A stretch of 64,000 bases of DNA from Maribacter flavus (GTDB taxonomy: Bacteria; Bacteroidota; Bacteroidia; Flavobacteriales; Flavobacteriaceae). This document shows, in pieces, positions 1 to 9,143 of this stretch. The notes below the pieces were generated by a model, which saw only the letters and a program-made list of their open reading frames with translations, was not told the DNA's origin and did not search any database. Location of the stretch: positions 1,116,001 to 1,180,000 of the forward strand of contig NZ_VUOE01000001.1 of NCBI RefSeq assembly GCF_008386635.1. The letters are read 5' to 3'. The position numbers and the translations under genes are program-made. Each line of letters starts with the position of its first letter. Positions within the stretch are counted from its first letter, which is position 1.

Positions 1-858
1 GCCGGAACCGACAAAATTCCCGTAGTGGACATTTCCTTGGAGGGTTATGGGATGCTATACCGTATGGTGGAGCACGGCGCCAAGCCTCAGATCAAGATTA
101 TGGCGGAATCCAAGGAACTTGGTGAAGTACCTACCTTCAACACCATTGCCACCATTCCAGGAACGGAACTCCCCGATGAATACGTAATCTTATCCGCCCA
201 TTTCGATTCTTGGGACGGGGCTACAGGTGCAACCGACAATGGCACAGGGACCATCACGATGATGGAAGCCGCACGGATACTTAAAAAGTTATACCCCAAT
301 CCCAAAAGGACCATATTGATCGGTCATTGGGGAAGCGAAGAGCAGGGGTTAAACGGGTCCAGGGCCTTTGTGGAGGATAACCCAAAAATTGTGGAAGGAC
401 TTCAGGCACTGTTCAACCAGGATAATGGTACGGGAAGGGTGGTGCGTATTTCAGGGCAGGGCTTTCTGCATGCCTATGATTACCTAGGCCGATGGTTAGA
501 AGCGGTTCCGGATGCCTATAAAAACGAAATTGAAACTACATTTCCCGGTACACCTGGAGGCGGCGGTTCAGATTATGCCTCTTTTGTGGCGGCAGGGGCA
601 CCGGCCTTTTCGTTGAGCTCCCTAAGTTGGGCCTATTGGAACTATACGTGGCATACCAATCTGGATACCTATGACAAAATTGTCTTTGACGACGTTCGGA
701 ACAACGCCATCCTTACGGCCATCCTAACCTATATGGCCTGTGAGGACCCAGAAAAAACATCTAGGGAAAAAGCGGTATTGGGTATCGATCCCAGAACCGG
801 GGAACAAAGGGAATGGCCCAGCCAACGAAGTCCTACCAGAAAGGGTGGTATGGATTAA
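1..858 (+). CDS. M28-family zinc aminopeptidase, C-terminal part
   Basis: The reading frame is open from the first base, so the 5' end and any signal peptide lie outside the window. The visible part carries the M28 co-catalytic zinc signature: SAHFDSW followed by ATDNGTG (His and bridging Asp), GSEEQGLNGS (catalytic Glu and metal Glu), an Asp in QDNGTG and a late His in WHTNLDT. M28 enzymes of this kind are usually exported and remove N-terminal residues or act as carboxypeptidases. The C-terminus (RSPTRKGGMD) is polar with no membrane anchor. The fold and zinc site are clear; substrate specificity is not. Confidence 0.9.
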   Translation, partial: AGTDKIPVVDISLEGYGMLYRMVEHGAKPQIKIMAESKELGEVPTFNTIATIPGTELPDEYVILSAHFDSWDGATGATDNGTGTITMMEAARILKKLYPNPKRTILIGHWGSEEQGLNGSRAFVEDNPKIVEGLQALFNQDNGTGRVVRISGQGFLHAYDYLGRWLEAVPDAYKNEIETTFPGTPGGGGSDYASFVAAGAPAFSLSSLSWAYWNYTWHTNLDTYDKIVFDDVRNNAILTAILTYMACEDPEKTSREKAVLGIDPRTGEQREWPSQRSPTRKGGMD

Positions 859-884
859 AATTCGTGCTTATCGGGAAAATGCAC

Positions 885-1604
885 CTATGAAGGTAGTAGT
901 GCCCCTCGTATGGTACGGCTCCAAATTTCATAACCCGCTTTGTTTAAATGTAGCCCATCCGCCATATACAGTTCGGGCCGAGGTTTGTGGTCTTTGGATA
1001 TCATAGGGTTAAAGACATCAATGAATTGGGCCTGTAGTTCATGGACCACATACTTTTCCAATAACCGATTGGTTTCCAAAATATCCGGAAGCATCTCCTG
1101 CCTTGCAATCGTTGGTTTTATGCTGATAATCGCCAAAGCTATGTTCGCATCCTTTTCCTTGATTTTTTGCACCAACCTCTTGCAGTCGGCCAAAACTGTT
1201 TCGGGGGATTTTCCTTCGCCCAAATCGTTCTCCCCGGCATATAGAACAATTTTGCTAGGATGTAAAGGGCCGAATACCTCATCAAAATAATGGGCACACC
1301 AAGCATAGTTGGAACCACCAAAACCCAGGTTCAACACATTCAGGGGCGCTAGATCTTCCTTCATATGCACCCACAGCCTTATAGAGGAACTTCCATAAAA
1401 GGCAATTAAGTTTTCTGTGTTTTCAAGGCTTCGGGCCCTTCGCTTGAGTCGGTTTATCTGGTTGCGCCAGAAGTCGGAAGGGTCTTCGCCGTCCGGTAAG
1501 ATATTTTCAGATATTTCGTCCAAAACATCATCGGATGGCACCTTAAACCCTATATCCCTCCAAAACTTTATGAATCCCGATTTTAATTCCTTTAGATATC
1601 CCAT
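885..1604 (-). CDS. SGNH/GDSL-family hydrolase
   Basis: This 239-residue protein has the ordered SGNH blocks: FYGSSS with the candidate nucleophile Ser (block I, about residue 70), LGFGGSN (block II Gly), AGENDLG (block III Asn) and DGLHLNKAGY with the Asp-x-x-His pair (block V). An N-terminal helical segment of about 65 residues precedes the catalytic domain and there is no signal peptide, so it probably acts in the cytoplasm. The family cleaves esters such as acetylated sugars or lysophospholipids; the substrate cannot be read from the sequence. It converges with the M28 gene, whose stop lies 26 bases away. Confidence 0.85.
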   Translation of the reverse strand: MGYLKELKSGFIKFWRDIGFKVPSDDVLDEISENILPDGEDPSDFWRNQINRLKRRARSLENTENLIAFYGSSSIRLWVHMKEDLAPLNVLNLGFGGSNYAWCAHYFDEVFGPLHPSKIVLYAGENDLGEGKSPETVLADCKRLVQKIKEKDANIALAIISIKPTIARQEMLPDILETNRLLEKYVVHELQAQFIDVFNPMISKDHKPRPELYMADGLHLNKAGYEIWSRTIRGALLPS

Positions 1605-1748
1605 TTAGCAAAAACTCAATCGGGCAAAGGTACGATATGCCGATTAGTATCTGGATGTAAGACCGTTTCATATAATTATCTATAAATAATATTCGTACCG
1701 AGACACCCTACAGAAGTCGAATTTCTCACTAAAGGAGGGGCTTCCTTA

Positions 1749-2010
1749 AAAAAGCTCCCCTCCCTGGTTAGGGAGGGGTGTTCCGCGACAGCGGAACGGG
1801 GTGGGTCGAAGTTTCTTACCGATACTTTTTCCATCGCCGAAAAAGTATCCAAAAAGGCTAGGCTGATTTTGGGATACTTGAAATCCAGCAAGTCCTTGGC
1901 CCGCATCGCCCAGGCCGTTTCCGATTGCATCGGAATACTATTTGGGCGATTTCCTTTTGCCAAGTCCAAGGACGCCCGGATTTACTACGTATCCCAAAAT
2001 AGACCGGTTT
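1749..2010 (+). repeat. Long palindromic repeat element, copy 1
   Basis: About 262 bases here are nearly identical to 23412-23674 in the same orientation. The unit is a nest of inverted repeats: a GC-rich hairpin (CTCCCCTCCC with its complement), a second hairpin GTTCCGC-gaca-GCGGAAC, GATACTTTTT/AAAAAGTATC, CCGAT-tgc-ATCGG, and an outer pair TTTTGGGATAC/GTATCCCAAAA near 1869 and 1989. Both strands happen to stay open, which produces spurious small ORFs. I infer a non-coding dispersed element. Confidence 0.8.
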
Positions 2011-2052
2011 TCCCCAAGAACCATTTTACGTTACCCCGTCTTTTTTAACACC

Positions 2053-2116
2053 AAAAAAAAGCTCTGCTCCCTGAGTAGGGAGGGGTGTTTTGCCTCAGCA
2101 AAACGGGGAGGGTCGG
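2053..2116 (+). repeat. Short double-hairpin repeat module
   Basis: This repeats only the first module of the long element at 1749: an A-run, AGCTC, a CCCT/AGGG hairpin, then a second hairpin GTTTTGC-ctca-GCAAAAC and a GGGGAGGGT tail. The second stem differs in sequence from copy 1 (GTTTTGC instead of GTTCCGC), but both arms changed together, so the stem is conserved. It is one of three short modules in the window. Confidence 0.75.
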
Positions 2117-2362
2117 GATTAGGGCTGTAGTTTCCACCTTCATTTTCTTTGGTTCTTCAAAGAAAACGAAGCAAAAGAAAAAAGACTTTCCAGTAGGAAT
2201 TTTTACTTCGTAAAACCCATCTCGAAACTCGGCCGTTCCGTTTCAAGGAACAGGTTCCATCCCGAGCTTTCTCGATGTATTCTTCTGGAAAGGGAACCAC
2301 ACATTCATCTTTAGGTTTTGGATTTGCCTTTTTTATAGTTGAGTGGGATTATGCCTAATACC
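2117..2362. other. Gene-free stretch with further inverted repeats
   Basis: No plausible gene is present. There is a strong hairpin TTTTCTTTG-gttctt-CAAAGAAAA at 2143-2166 and an imperfect nested palindrome at 2221-2275 (CTCG..CTCGG with CCGAG..TCTCGA, enclosing GTTCC/GGAAC). With the flanking repeat modules, nearly all of 1740-2425 is palindromic mosaic DNA. Confidence 0.6.
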
Positions 2363-2423
2363 AAAAAAGCTCCACTCCCTGAGTAGGGAGGGGTGTTTTG
2401 CTTCGGCAAAACGGGGAGGGTCT
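2363..2423 (+). repeat. Short double-hairpin repeat module
   Basis: A second short copy of the module at 2053: A-run, AGCTCC, a CTCCCT/AGGGAG hairpin, then GTTTTGC-ttcg-GCAAAAC and GGGGAGGGT. It ends about 100 bases before the Asp-box protein gene and could affect its leader, though the orientation and dispersion suggest a mobile repeat. Confidence 0.75.
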
Positions 2424-2519
2424 GAGTAAGATATTTTAGGTGTTTGCCAGGATTCCCACTTTAAAACGGAAAATAAACCCCAATTCATTATCTTCATAGT
2501 CCTAAAACCATCCGAAACC

Positions 2520-5500
2520 ATGATACAAAAACTAAGCTGTCTTATCGCACTACTTTTTATCGTACCAACAACCCTTGAAGCCCAGCGTAGAAAAAACAGG
2601 AGCCAGCCAGATTACATAAAAGTCGAGGACTCCATGTTCACAAGTCTAAAGTGGCGAAACATTGGTCCATCAAGAGGCGGTAGAAGTGTCGCCTCTACCG
2701 GGGTCATCGGTGAACCCATGACCTATTATATGGGTACCGTGGGCGGTGGAATTTATAAAACTACGGATGACGGACTTACGTGGAAGAATATTTCGGACGG
2801 CTTCCTAAAAACAGGTACCGTAGGGGCCATTGCCGTGGCGGAAAGCAACCCGAACATCGTATTTGCAGGTATGGGCGAACATGCGGCCCGGGGGGTGATG
2901 ACCTCCATGGGCGATGGGGTCTACAAATCTAACGATGCCGGAAAGACCTGGACCCATGTGGGCTTGGATGAAACCCGACATATTTCGGATGTGATCATTC
3001 ACCCAAGCAATCCTGATATTGTTTTTGTAGCAGCCCAGGGGGCGCAATACGGCCCCAGTGCGCAACGAGGTATCTATCGTTCCACCGATGGGGGTACTAC
3101 TTGGGAAAACGTCCTCTTTGTGGATAACACCACCGGAGCCTCTTCCCTATCCATGGACATGAAAAATCCCTTGATTCTGTATGCCGCCATGTGGGAGCAC
3201 AGACGCTATCCCTGGGTAATGGAATCCGGTGGGAAAAATTCTGGCATCTATAAGTCTACTGATGGCGGCTCAACATGGAAACAATTGAAAGAAGGACTTC
3301 CAGAGGAAATGGGTAAAATTGGAATATCCGTTTCCAGGGCCAATCCAGAAAAGGTTTTTGCCGTTATTGAGGCAGAAGGCGAAAAAGGCGGGGTCTACCG
3401 TTCCGATAATGCCGGTAAAAAATGGACCCAGGTCAACAAGGACCGTATCAATATTGCCAGGGCCTGGTACTACATGGAAATTTTTGCAGATCCCCAGAAT
3501 GAGAACGTAGTGTACGTCCTTAATGCTCCGGTGACAAAATCCATCGATGGAGGCAAGACCTTTACCCCCGTTCCTACCCCACATGGGGACAACCATCATC
3601 TTTGGATCCACCCCCATAACAACCAAATAATGGTCAATTCCAATGACGGTGGCGCGAACATCTCCAACAACGGTGGAAAAAGTTGGAGTACCCAGGAAAA
3701 CCAGACAACCGCCCAATTTTATAGGGTGATTACGGATAATTTGGTGCCTTATAATGTGTATGGCGGACAACAGGACAACACAACTGTGGCCATTGCCTCC
3801 AGGACCAACGATTCAGGTATCGATTGGAAGGACTGGTATGCTGTGGCAGGTGGTGAAAGTGCCTTCTTGGCCTTTGACCCGGATGACCCTAAAATTATTT
3901 ATGGCGGCACCTATCAGGGTAATATCGACAAGTGGGACGCCGCGACCAAGGAATCCAAACCCATCAAACAATATCCGGAACTGGGTCTGAGCATTGCGCC
4001 CAAGGATGCGAAATATCGGTATAACTGGAATGCACCCATCATTACATCGCCCCATAACAGACAGACTATTTACCATGCAGGGAACGTCGTTTTTAAATCG
4101 ACCGATGATGGTATCAGTTGGACTGCCATCAGTCCGGACCTGACCAAAAACGAAACCGACAAGCATGGCCCAGGCGGAACCCCCTTTACCAATGAGGCCG
4201 CGGGGGGCGAGAATTACAATACCCTAACCTATTTGGTAGAATCCCCGCATGAGGAAGGTGTACTTTGGGCAGGTAGTGATGACGGACTCTTGCATGTAAC
4301 TCGCGACGGTGGCCAAAACTGGCAAAACGTAACCCCATCAGGAATCCCCGATGGTATTGTGAACAGCATTGAGGTTTCTCCCCATGACCCGGCAACCGCA
4401 TACGTAGTGGTCATGCGCTATAAGTCCATGGACTTGAATTCCTATATATTTAAAACATCTGATTACGGTACTACTTGGACCAAAATCGTAAACGGCATCA
4501 CGGGAGAGCATACCTTTACGAGGGTCGTTCGGGAAGACCCCAAACAAAAGGGGCTTTTGTACGCTGGCACCGAAACCGGTCTTTTCATTTCCCTAAACGA
4601 TGGTGCCCATTGGCAGCCTCTGCAATTGAATTTGCCTATAGTGCCCATTAACGACCTCATTATCCATGACAATGACCTAGTAGCCGCTACGGCCGGAAGG
4701 GCCTTTTGGATTCTGGACGACCTATCGGCCTTACAAAATATTAAGACCGAAAAGCAGGCAGTAACCGTTTTTCAACCCAAGGACACGTATTTATTTTTTG
4801 GAGGCTATACTGAAAATCCAGGGCCAGGGGAAGGCTCCAACCCAAAAAGTGGCGTGACTTTCGATTACTATCTGGAAGAAAAACTGGATTCCACTGAACT
4901 TAAATTGGAGGTGTTGTACAAGGGCAAGGTCATCCGCACCCTAACCAACCAAAAACCAAAGGATTTTAAATCGTGGCCGGGAGGTCCTTCAAAACCGGAA
5001 GTTTTGCCATCCAAAAAAGGCTATAACCGCTTTACATGGAATTTTAGAAAGGACCCCATTGTGGCCGTGGACAAGGTATTCGTTCTGGGAGGCGACCAAG
5101 GCTCGACCGTGGCCCCGGGAACCTATACACTGCGTCTTTCCATGCCCGGAACCACTTCCGAAACGGAAGTCACTATCTTGGCAAACCCCAACATAAAGGC
5201 AACTCCGGCCGACTATGCAGAGCAACAGGAAATGTTGAACACCATTGATAAAACGGTCGCGGAGATACACGAAGCCGTCAATGCAATGCGGTCTGCCAAG
5301 GCACAATTGGAAAATTATAAGAAGTTGTTAAAGGATACCAATAGTGCTTCGGAGTTACTAAAACAGGGGGATTCCATTATGAAAAGGATTACCCAATGGG
5401 AAGAAAAATTGATACAACCCAAACAAAAAACATTTCAGGATGTCATCAACTTTAAGAACCAACTAAATGCGCAACTTCTAACCTTAAAAGGCTATATAGA

Positions 5501-5669
5501 CGTGGCCGAACCCAAGGTTACCCAAGGGGCCAAGGAACGGTATAGGGATCTGTTGCAGCTTTGGAACGGACTCAAACAAGAGCAACAAACCATCATTCAA
5601 CAGGAAATGGCGGAGTACAATCAAACGTACCGTTCTCTGGAGCTTCCAGCTATTATTATGGAAGAATAA
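2520..5669 (+). CDS. Secreted VPS10/sortilin-like Asp-box (BNR) protein
   Basis: This 1049-residue protein starts with a signal peptide ([18 protein letters not shown]). About eleven Asp-box repeats of the form S-x-D-x-G-x-T-W follow, for example [24 protein letters not shown] and STDDGISW, from about residue 80 to 700. They indicate one or two large beta-propellers of the sortilin/BNR type. The last 150 residues are strongly helical with coiled-coil character ([16 protein letters not shown]). Such proteins are common in marine Bacteroidota and are often labelled glycosyl hydrolase, but no sialidase active site can be recognised, so an enzymatic role is unproven. It probably acts in the periplasm or at the cell surface. 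Confidence 0.88.
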   Translation: MIQKLSCLIALLFIVPTTLEAQRRKNRSQPDYIKVEDSMFTSLKWRNIGPSRGGRSVASTGVIGEPMTYYMGTVGGGIYKTTDDGLTWKNISDGFLKTGTVGAIAVAESNPNIVFAGMGEHAARGVMTSMGDGVYKSNDAGKTWTHVGLDETRHISDVIIHPSNPDIVFVAAQGAQYGPSAQRGIYRSTDGGTTWENVLFVDNTTGASSLSMDMKNPLILYAAMWEHRRYPWVMESGGKNSGIYKSTDGGSTWKQLKEGLPEEMGKIGISVSRANPEKVFAVIEAEGEKGGVYRSDNAGKKWTQVNKDRINIARAWYYMEIFADPQNENVVYVLNAPVTKSIDGGKTFTPVPTPHGDNHHLWIHPHNNQIMVNSNDGGANISNNGGKSWSTQENQTTAQFYRVITDNLVPYNVYGGQQDNTTVAIASRTNDSGIDWKDWYAVAGGESAFLAFDPDDPKIIYGGTYQGNIDKWDAATKESKPIKQYPELGLSIAPKDAKYRYNWNAPIITSPHNRQTIYHAGNVVFKSTDDGISWTAISPDLTKNETDKHGPGGTPFTNEAAGGENYNTLTYLVESPHEEGVLWAGSDDGLLHVTRDGGQNWQNVTPSGIPDGIVNSIEVSPHDPATAYVVVMRYKSMDLNSYIFKTSDYGTTWTKIVNGITGEHTFTRVVREDPKQKGLLYAGTETGLFISLNDGAHWQPLQLNLPIVPINDLIIHDNDLVAATAGRAFWILDDLSALQNIKTEKQAVTVFQPKDTYLFFGGYTENPGPGEGSNPKSGVTFDYYLEEKLDSTELKLEVLYKGKVIRTLTNQKPKDFKSWPGGPSKPEVLPSKKGYNRFTWNFRKDPIVAVDKVFVLGGDQGSTVAPGTYTLRLSMPGTTSETEVTILANPNIKATPADYAEQQEMLNTIDKTVAEIHEAVNAMRSAKAQLENYKKLLKDTNSASELLKQGDSIMKRITQWEEKLIQPKQKTFQDVINFKNQLNAQLLTLKGYIDVAEPKVTQGAKERYRDLLQLWNGLKQEQQTIIQQEMAEYNQTYRSLELPAIIMEE

Positions 5670-5681
5670 GGATAGAAATAT

Positions 5682-6254
5682 ATGGCCGATTTTATCTGCG
5701 ACCGAACCTTCAAAGCGCAGGATTTCACCAAAACCCGTTTAAAGAGGGCGGAATATGAAAACTGCCGTTTTGAAGGTTGCGATTTTTCCGATGGCTTTTT
5801 GGACAACCAACACTTTATGGAATGTACCTTTTTGGAATGCAACTTGAGCAACGCCAACGTGGTCAATACCATTTTTAAGGAAGTCCGCTTTGAACATTGC
5901 AAGATGATGGGGTTAAAGTTTGAGACATGCAACGCCCTGTTCATTGACTTCAGTTTTTTGGACTGCACCTTGAATTATAGCTCCTTTTATGGCCTAACGC
6001 TGAAAGGGCTTCGCATGGTAGACTCGAAACTTATTGGGGCCGATTTTACGGATTGTAACTTAACGCAGTCCCAATTCGTTCGATGTAACCTTGAAAATGC
6101 CCTATTTCAAAACACCAACCTCTCCCAAGCGGATGTAAGCACTTCAACCAATATGAATATAGATCCGGAAAGGAACGTTCTGTCCAACTGTACGTTTTCC
6201 ATGGAAAATCTGCCCGGATTATTGGCCAAATACAAAATAAAGGTAGTTTCCTAA
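5682..6254 (+). CDS. Pentapeptide-repeat protein
   Basis: The 190 residues consist largely of A(D/N)LxX-type pentapeptides (CRFEGCDFSD, CTFLECNLSNAN, ADFTDCNLTQ), which form a right-handed quadrilateral beta-helix. Cysteine recurs at the outward position. There is no signal peptide, so it is cytoplasmic. It begins 12 bases after the Asp-box gene and its stop overlaps the next start (TAATG), so the two downstream genes are probably co-transcribed. Some family members mimic DNA and protect gyrase; nothing here shows that role. Confidence 0.85.
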   Translation: MADFICDRTFKAQDFTKTRLKRAEYENCRFEGCDFSDGFLDNQHFMECTFLECNLSNANVVNTIFKEVRFEHCKMMGLKFETCNALFIDFSFLDCTLNYSSFYGLTLKGLRMVDSKLIGADFTDCNLTQSQFVRCNLENALFQNTNLSQADVSTSTNMNIDPERNVLSNCTFSMENLPGLLAKYKIKVVS

Positions 6255-6637
6255 TGCTTTCAAAGGTCCATCATATTGCCATTATTTGTTCCGATTATGA
6301 AAAATCCAAGGAATTTTATACCCAATTTCTGGGACTGACCATTTTAAATGAAACCTACCGAACCGAGCGGGATTCCTATAAACTGGATTTAGCCCTAAAC
6401 GGTCATTATATCCTAGAAGTTTTCTCCTTCCCCCAACCTCCAAAACGCATTTCCAGACCGGAAGCTTGTGGATTGCGACATTTGGCCTTTCAAGTTGGGA
6501 GCATCGAAGAAATGGTCACCCATTGCAACCAAAACAATATTGCGGTAGAACCTATCCGGGTGGATGAAATCACCGGAAAAAAATTCACCTTCATCTCCGA
6601 TCCGGACGATTTGCCCATCGAATTTTACGAACAATAA
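6254..6637 (+). CDS. VOC-family (glyoxalase I-like, YaeR type) metalloprotein
   Basis: A 127-residue single vicinal-oxygen-chelate unit of two beta-alpha-beta-beta-beta modules: VHHIAIICSDYEKSKEFYTQFLG at the start gives the first metal His, GLRHLAFQV the second, and LPIEFYEQ the terminal Glu. It most resembles the small YaeR/SMU1112c group of glyoxalase-like proteins. Translation is coupled to the pentapeptide gene through a TAATG overlap. The metal site is visible but the reaction is unknown. Confidence 0.85.
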   Translation: MLSKVHHIAIICSDYEKSKEFYTQFLGLTILNETYRTERDSYKLDLALNGHYILEVFSFPQPPKRISRPEACGLRHLAFQVGSIEEMVTHCNQNNIAVEPIRVDEITGKKFTFISDPDDLPIEFYEQ

Positions 6638-6640
6638 TTT

Positions 6641-6660
6641 TATCCATTTGTAAACGGATA
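6641..6660. other. Small hairpin after the VOC gene
   Basis: TATCC-a-TTT-gt-AAA-c-GGATA lies three bases after the stop of the VOC gene. It could be a weak transcription end, but no T-run follows. Confidence 0.3.
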
Positions 6661-6689
6661 ATTCTTACCTTGTTGCAAACGAATCATAT

Positions 6690-7181
6690 ATGAGACTATT
6701 CCTGATTATTTCCTTGTTTCTTATTCATTCCATAGGTGCACAGAATACCCTTTCTTGGGAAGAAGGAATGGAATCCCCGGAAGCCACCCTCAAACATGTA
6801 GAATGGATGACAGGGCACTGGAAAGGGGAAGCTTTTGGCGGCATTACGGAAGAAATCTGGAGTCCGCCATTGGGAGGCACCATGATGTTTTCCTTTAAAT
6901 TGGTATCGGATGGTACCGTAAGTTTTTATGAATTAGGGCACATCCGGGAATTGGACGGAACTTTGTTATTTCAATTAAAACACTTTGACGGAGACCTCTT
7001 TGGGTGGGAAGAAAAAGAAGAAACGGTAGACTTTAGATTGGTCAAAATAGACGGAAACAGGGTCTATTTTGACGAGTTTACCCTTGAAAGGATTTCGGAT
7101 CAGGAAGTGAATCTATACGTTGTCATAGAGAATGAAGATGGCACCCAGGAAGAAGTGCAGTTCAATTACAAAAGGCAATAG
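6690..7181 (+). CDS. Exported DUF6265-like protein
   Basis: A 163-residue protein with a signal peptide (LFLIISLFLIHSIGAQ) and a beta-rich body including WMTGHWKGEAFGG and EEIWSPPLGGTM, the pattern of the DUF6265/lipocalin-like group. It is predicted to be a small periplasmic beta-barrel binding protein; its ligand is unknown. Its stop TAG is immediately followed by the ATG of the zinc-ribbon gene with no gap, so the two are likely translated from one message. Confidence 0.75.
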   Translation: MRLFLIISLFLIHSIGAQNTLSWEEGMESPEATLKHVEWMTGHWKGEAFGGITEEIWSPPLGGTMMFSFKLVSDGTVSFYELGHIRELDGTLLFQLKHFDGDLFGWEEKEETVDFRLVKIDGNRVYFDEFTLERISDQEVNLYVVIENEDGTQEEVQFNYKRQ

Positions 7182-7535
7182 ATGGAAAAAAGAAAGTGTC
7201 TGGAATGTGGGACGGAAGTCATGGGCAGGGCAGACAAAAAATTCTGCAACGATTACTGCCGAAACGCATACAATAACAAATTCAACAAGGATAGTAAAAA
7301 CCTCGTACGGAACATCAACAATCGCCTACGAAAAAATTACAGGGTGTTGGACAGTTTCAAACTTACGGACGGTAAAACAAAGACCACAAAAACCCGACTG
7401 ATGGATAAGGGTTTTGATTTTGAGTACATCACCAATCTTTATACCACCAAAAAAGGAACCACCTACTATTTTGTCTATGACTTGGGCTATCTGCCCTTGG
7501 ATAATGATTTTTACATGATCGTAAAGCGGGAATAA
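7182..7535 (+). CDS. Small zinc-ribbon protein (DUF2116-like)
   Basis: The 117 residues start with a treble-clef or zinc-ribbon motif, KCLECGT then FCNDYCR (C-x2-C...C-x3-C). A basic helical segment (RNINNRLRKNYRVLDSF) and a short alpha/beta tail follow. The N-terminus matches the DUF2116 zinc ribbon; the remainder is a conserved but uncharacterised Bacteroidota family. The fold suggests nucleic-acid binding, which is inference. The start directly abuts the preceding stop codon. Confidence 0.75.
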   Translation: MEKRKCLECGTEVMGRADKKFCNDYCRNAYNNKFNKDSKNLVRNINNRLRKNYRVLDSFKLTDGKTKTTKTRLMDKGFDFEYITNLYTTKKGTTYYFVYDLGYLPLDNDFYMIVKRE

Positions 7536-7573
7536 TAGTCACGAAAACCGCAAAAACAAAAAAATCCGAATCT

Positions 7574-8377
7574 ATGAAAACACTAGTATCCGCAACATGG
7601 CTTCATCAGCATATGGAAAAACCGAACCTGGTCATTCTAGATGCCAGTTCAACAACCAATGGACGGACCATTCCAAAGGCACGGTTCGCGGACCTGGATC
7701 ATGCTTTTGTGGATGCCTCCAGCCCTTTTCCCAATACCGTTCCCAAACCGGAACAATTTGAGCTTGCATGTCAAAACCTGGGCATCGACCAAGATTCTGA
7801 AATTGTAGTGTTCGATACCAAGGGCATTTATACCAGTCCACGGGTTTGGTGGTTGTTCCAGCTTATGGGACATAGCAACATTAGCGTTTTGGACGGTGGC
7901 CTGCCCGCCTGGATCGAAAATGGTTTTGAAACGGTTACGGAACATTTAAAGCCAACAAAAAAGGGAAATTTTAAGTCGGATTATCAAACCGATATGGTAG
8001 TGACCTTTGATCAGATCAAGGCCAATATCGACCGACAAAAATTTGTTGTTGTGGATGCCCGGTCGGCCGGCAGGTTCAATGGAACGGCTCCGGAACCAAG
8101 AAAACACCTACAAAGCGGCAGTATACCAAAGTCCGTGAATCTTCCTTTTGAGGATGTACTTGAAAATGGTAAATTCAAGTCTGCGGAAGATATCAAAAAC
8201 CTGTTCCAAAGCATCTTCAAAGAACCCCAAGAAATGGTCTTTAGTTGTGGCTCCGGAATTACGGCCAGTATCATTTTATTGGCCAGTGCTATCGGATATG
8301 AAAAAAGTCTAAAACTATATGACGGTTCTTGGACGGAATGGGCAGAATTGAACCAACTAACAACTGACAATAAATAG
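7574..8377 (+). CDS. sseA: 3-mercaptopyruvate/thiosulfate sulfurtransferase
   Basis: A 267-residue tandem rhodanese. The N-terminal inactive rhodanese domain contains LVILDAS and VWWLFQLMGH; the C-terminal domain carries VVVDARSAGRF and the catalytic loop CGSGITA, with Cys at about residue 225. The CGSG(I/V)TA loop is typical of mercaptopyruvate sulfurtransferase rather than thiosulfate:cyanide rhodanese (CRKGVTA). It is cytoplasmic and transfers sulfane sulfur. It begins 38 bases after the zinc-ribbon gene on the same strand. Confidence 0.9.
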   Translation: MKTLVSATWLHQHMEKPNLVILDASSTTNGRTIPKARFADLDHAFVDASSPFPNTVPKPEQFELACQNLGIDQDSEIVVFDTKGIYTSPRVWWLFQLMGHSNISVLDGGLPAWIENGFETVTEHLKPTKKGNFKSDYQTDMVVTFDQIKANIDRQKFVVVDARSAGRFNGTAPEPRKHLQSGSIPKSVNLPFEDVLENGKFKSAEDIKNLFQSIFKEPQEMVFSCGSGITASIILLASAIGYEKSLKLYDGSWTEWAELNQLTTDNK

Positions 8378-8559
8378 CACGTTTTAGGAAGTAGCAAAAA
8401 CCTCCATAATTTCAATTTTCAAAAATTCCAAATTCCAAAACGATAGCATGGTATATTGCAGGTTCATTGGATAGGCTCCATGCTGAAAACATAGCATTGG
8501 AACCCAAAAAAAATGCCTCCTTTCGGAAGCACCTTTGTTAACTAACTTGGTTTAAAAAT

Positions 8560-9024
8560 TTATTTCCAATTGTGGCCGCTCAGCTTTAGGGCCGCAATGA
8601 CGATGTCCTTTCTACTGATCTGCCCCACCAAAATACCGTTGCGCATTACGGGAAGTCTTCTTCTGTTATGCTGGGCAAAGATACCGGCGGCATCGAATAT
8701 TGAGATATCATCGGGGATGGTTTCCACATTTTTTGTCATGAAGTTCTCCACGTTCTTTTCCAAAATAGGCTGGTTAAAATAGCGGCTCTCTGATATTTGC
8801 TTCATACAATCGGCCTCGGAGATGATCCCCACCAAAAATCCGTTGTCATCCAAAACTGGCCCACCGGAAATATGGTGCTTGGCAAACTTTTCCATGACCT
8901 CCAAAATCGACTGGTCCGGCCTAAAGGTCACCAATTTGGTGGTCATATAATCGGCCACCAATATAGGGGCCTCAAATTCCTTTTTAACGGTCTTCCTGAT
9001 TCCTTGAAAGCTTTTGATTCCCAT
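8560..9024 (-). CDS. CBS-domain protein
   Basis: A 154-residue protein made of two CBS motifs: VADYMTTKLVTFRPDQSI..GGPVLDDNGFLVGIISEADC and VENFMTKNVETIPDDISIFDA..RRLPVMRNGILVGQISRKDI. A lone CBS pair of this size usually senses adenine nucleotides and acts on a partner protein; no partner is fused. It is transcribed away from the peptidase at 9144 through a shared AT-rich 119-base promoter region. Confidence 0.88.
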   Translation of the reverse strand: MGIKSFQGIRKTVKKEFEAPILVADYMTTKLVTFRPDQSILEVMEKFAKHHISGGPVLDDNGFLVGIISEADCMKQISESRYFNQPILEKNVENFMTKNVETIPDDISIFDAAGIFAQHNRRRLPVMRNGILVGQISRKDIVIAALKLSGHNWK

Positions 9025-9143
9025 GAGTATATATTTAGCGGTTGATTAATAAATATATTAAAAAAAAGTTAATATGGTAAAAAAAATAGATGAATGGTCA
9101 CATCTCTTTAATATTTAATAATTTTAGACAGAACCGATAACCA

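Noticed and set aside
1676-1969. A 97-residue minus-strand ORF, and its counterpart at 23369-23686.
   Set aside because: Both lie inside the repeat element; openness of both strands is explained by the repeat, and the predicted proteins end in repeat-derived sequence.
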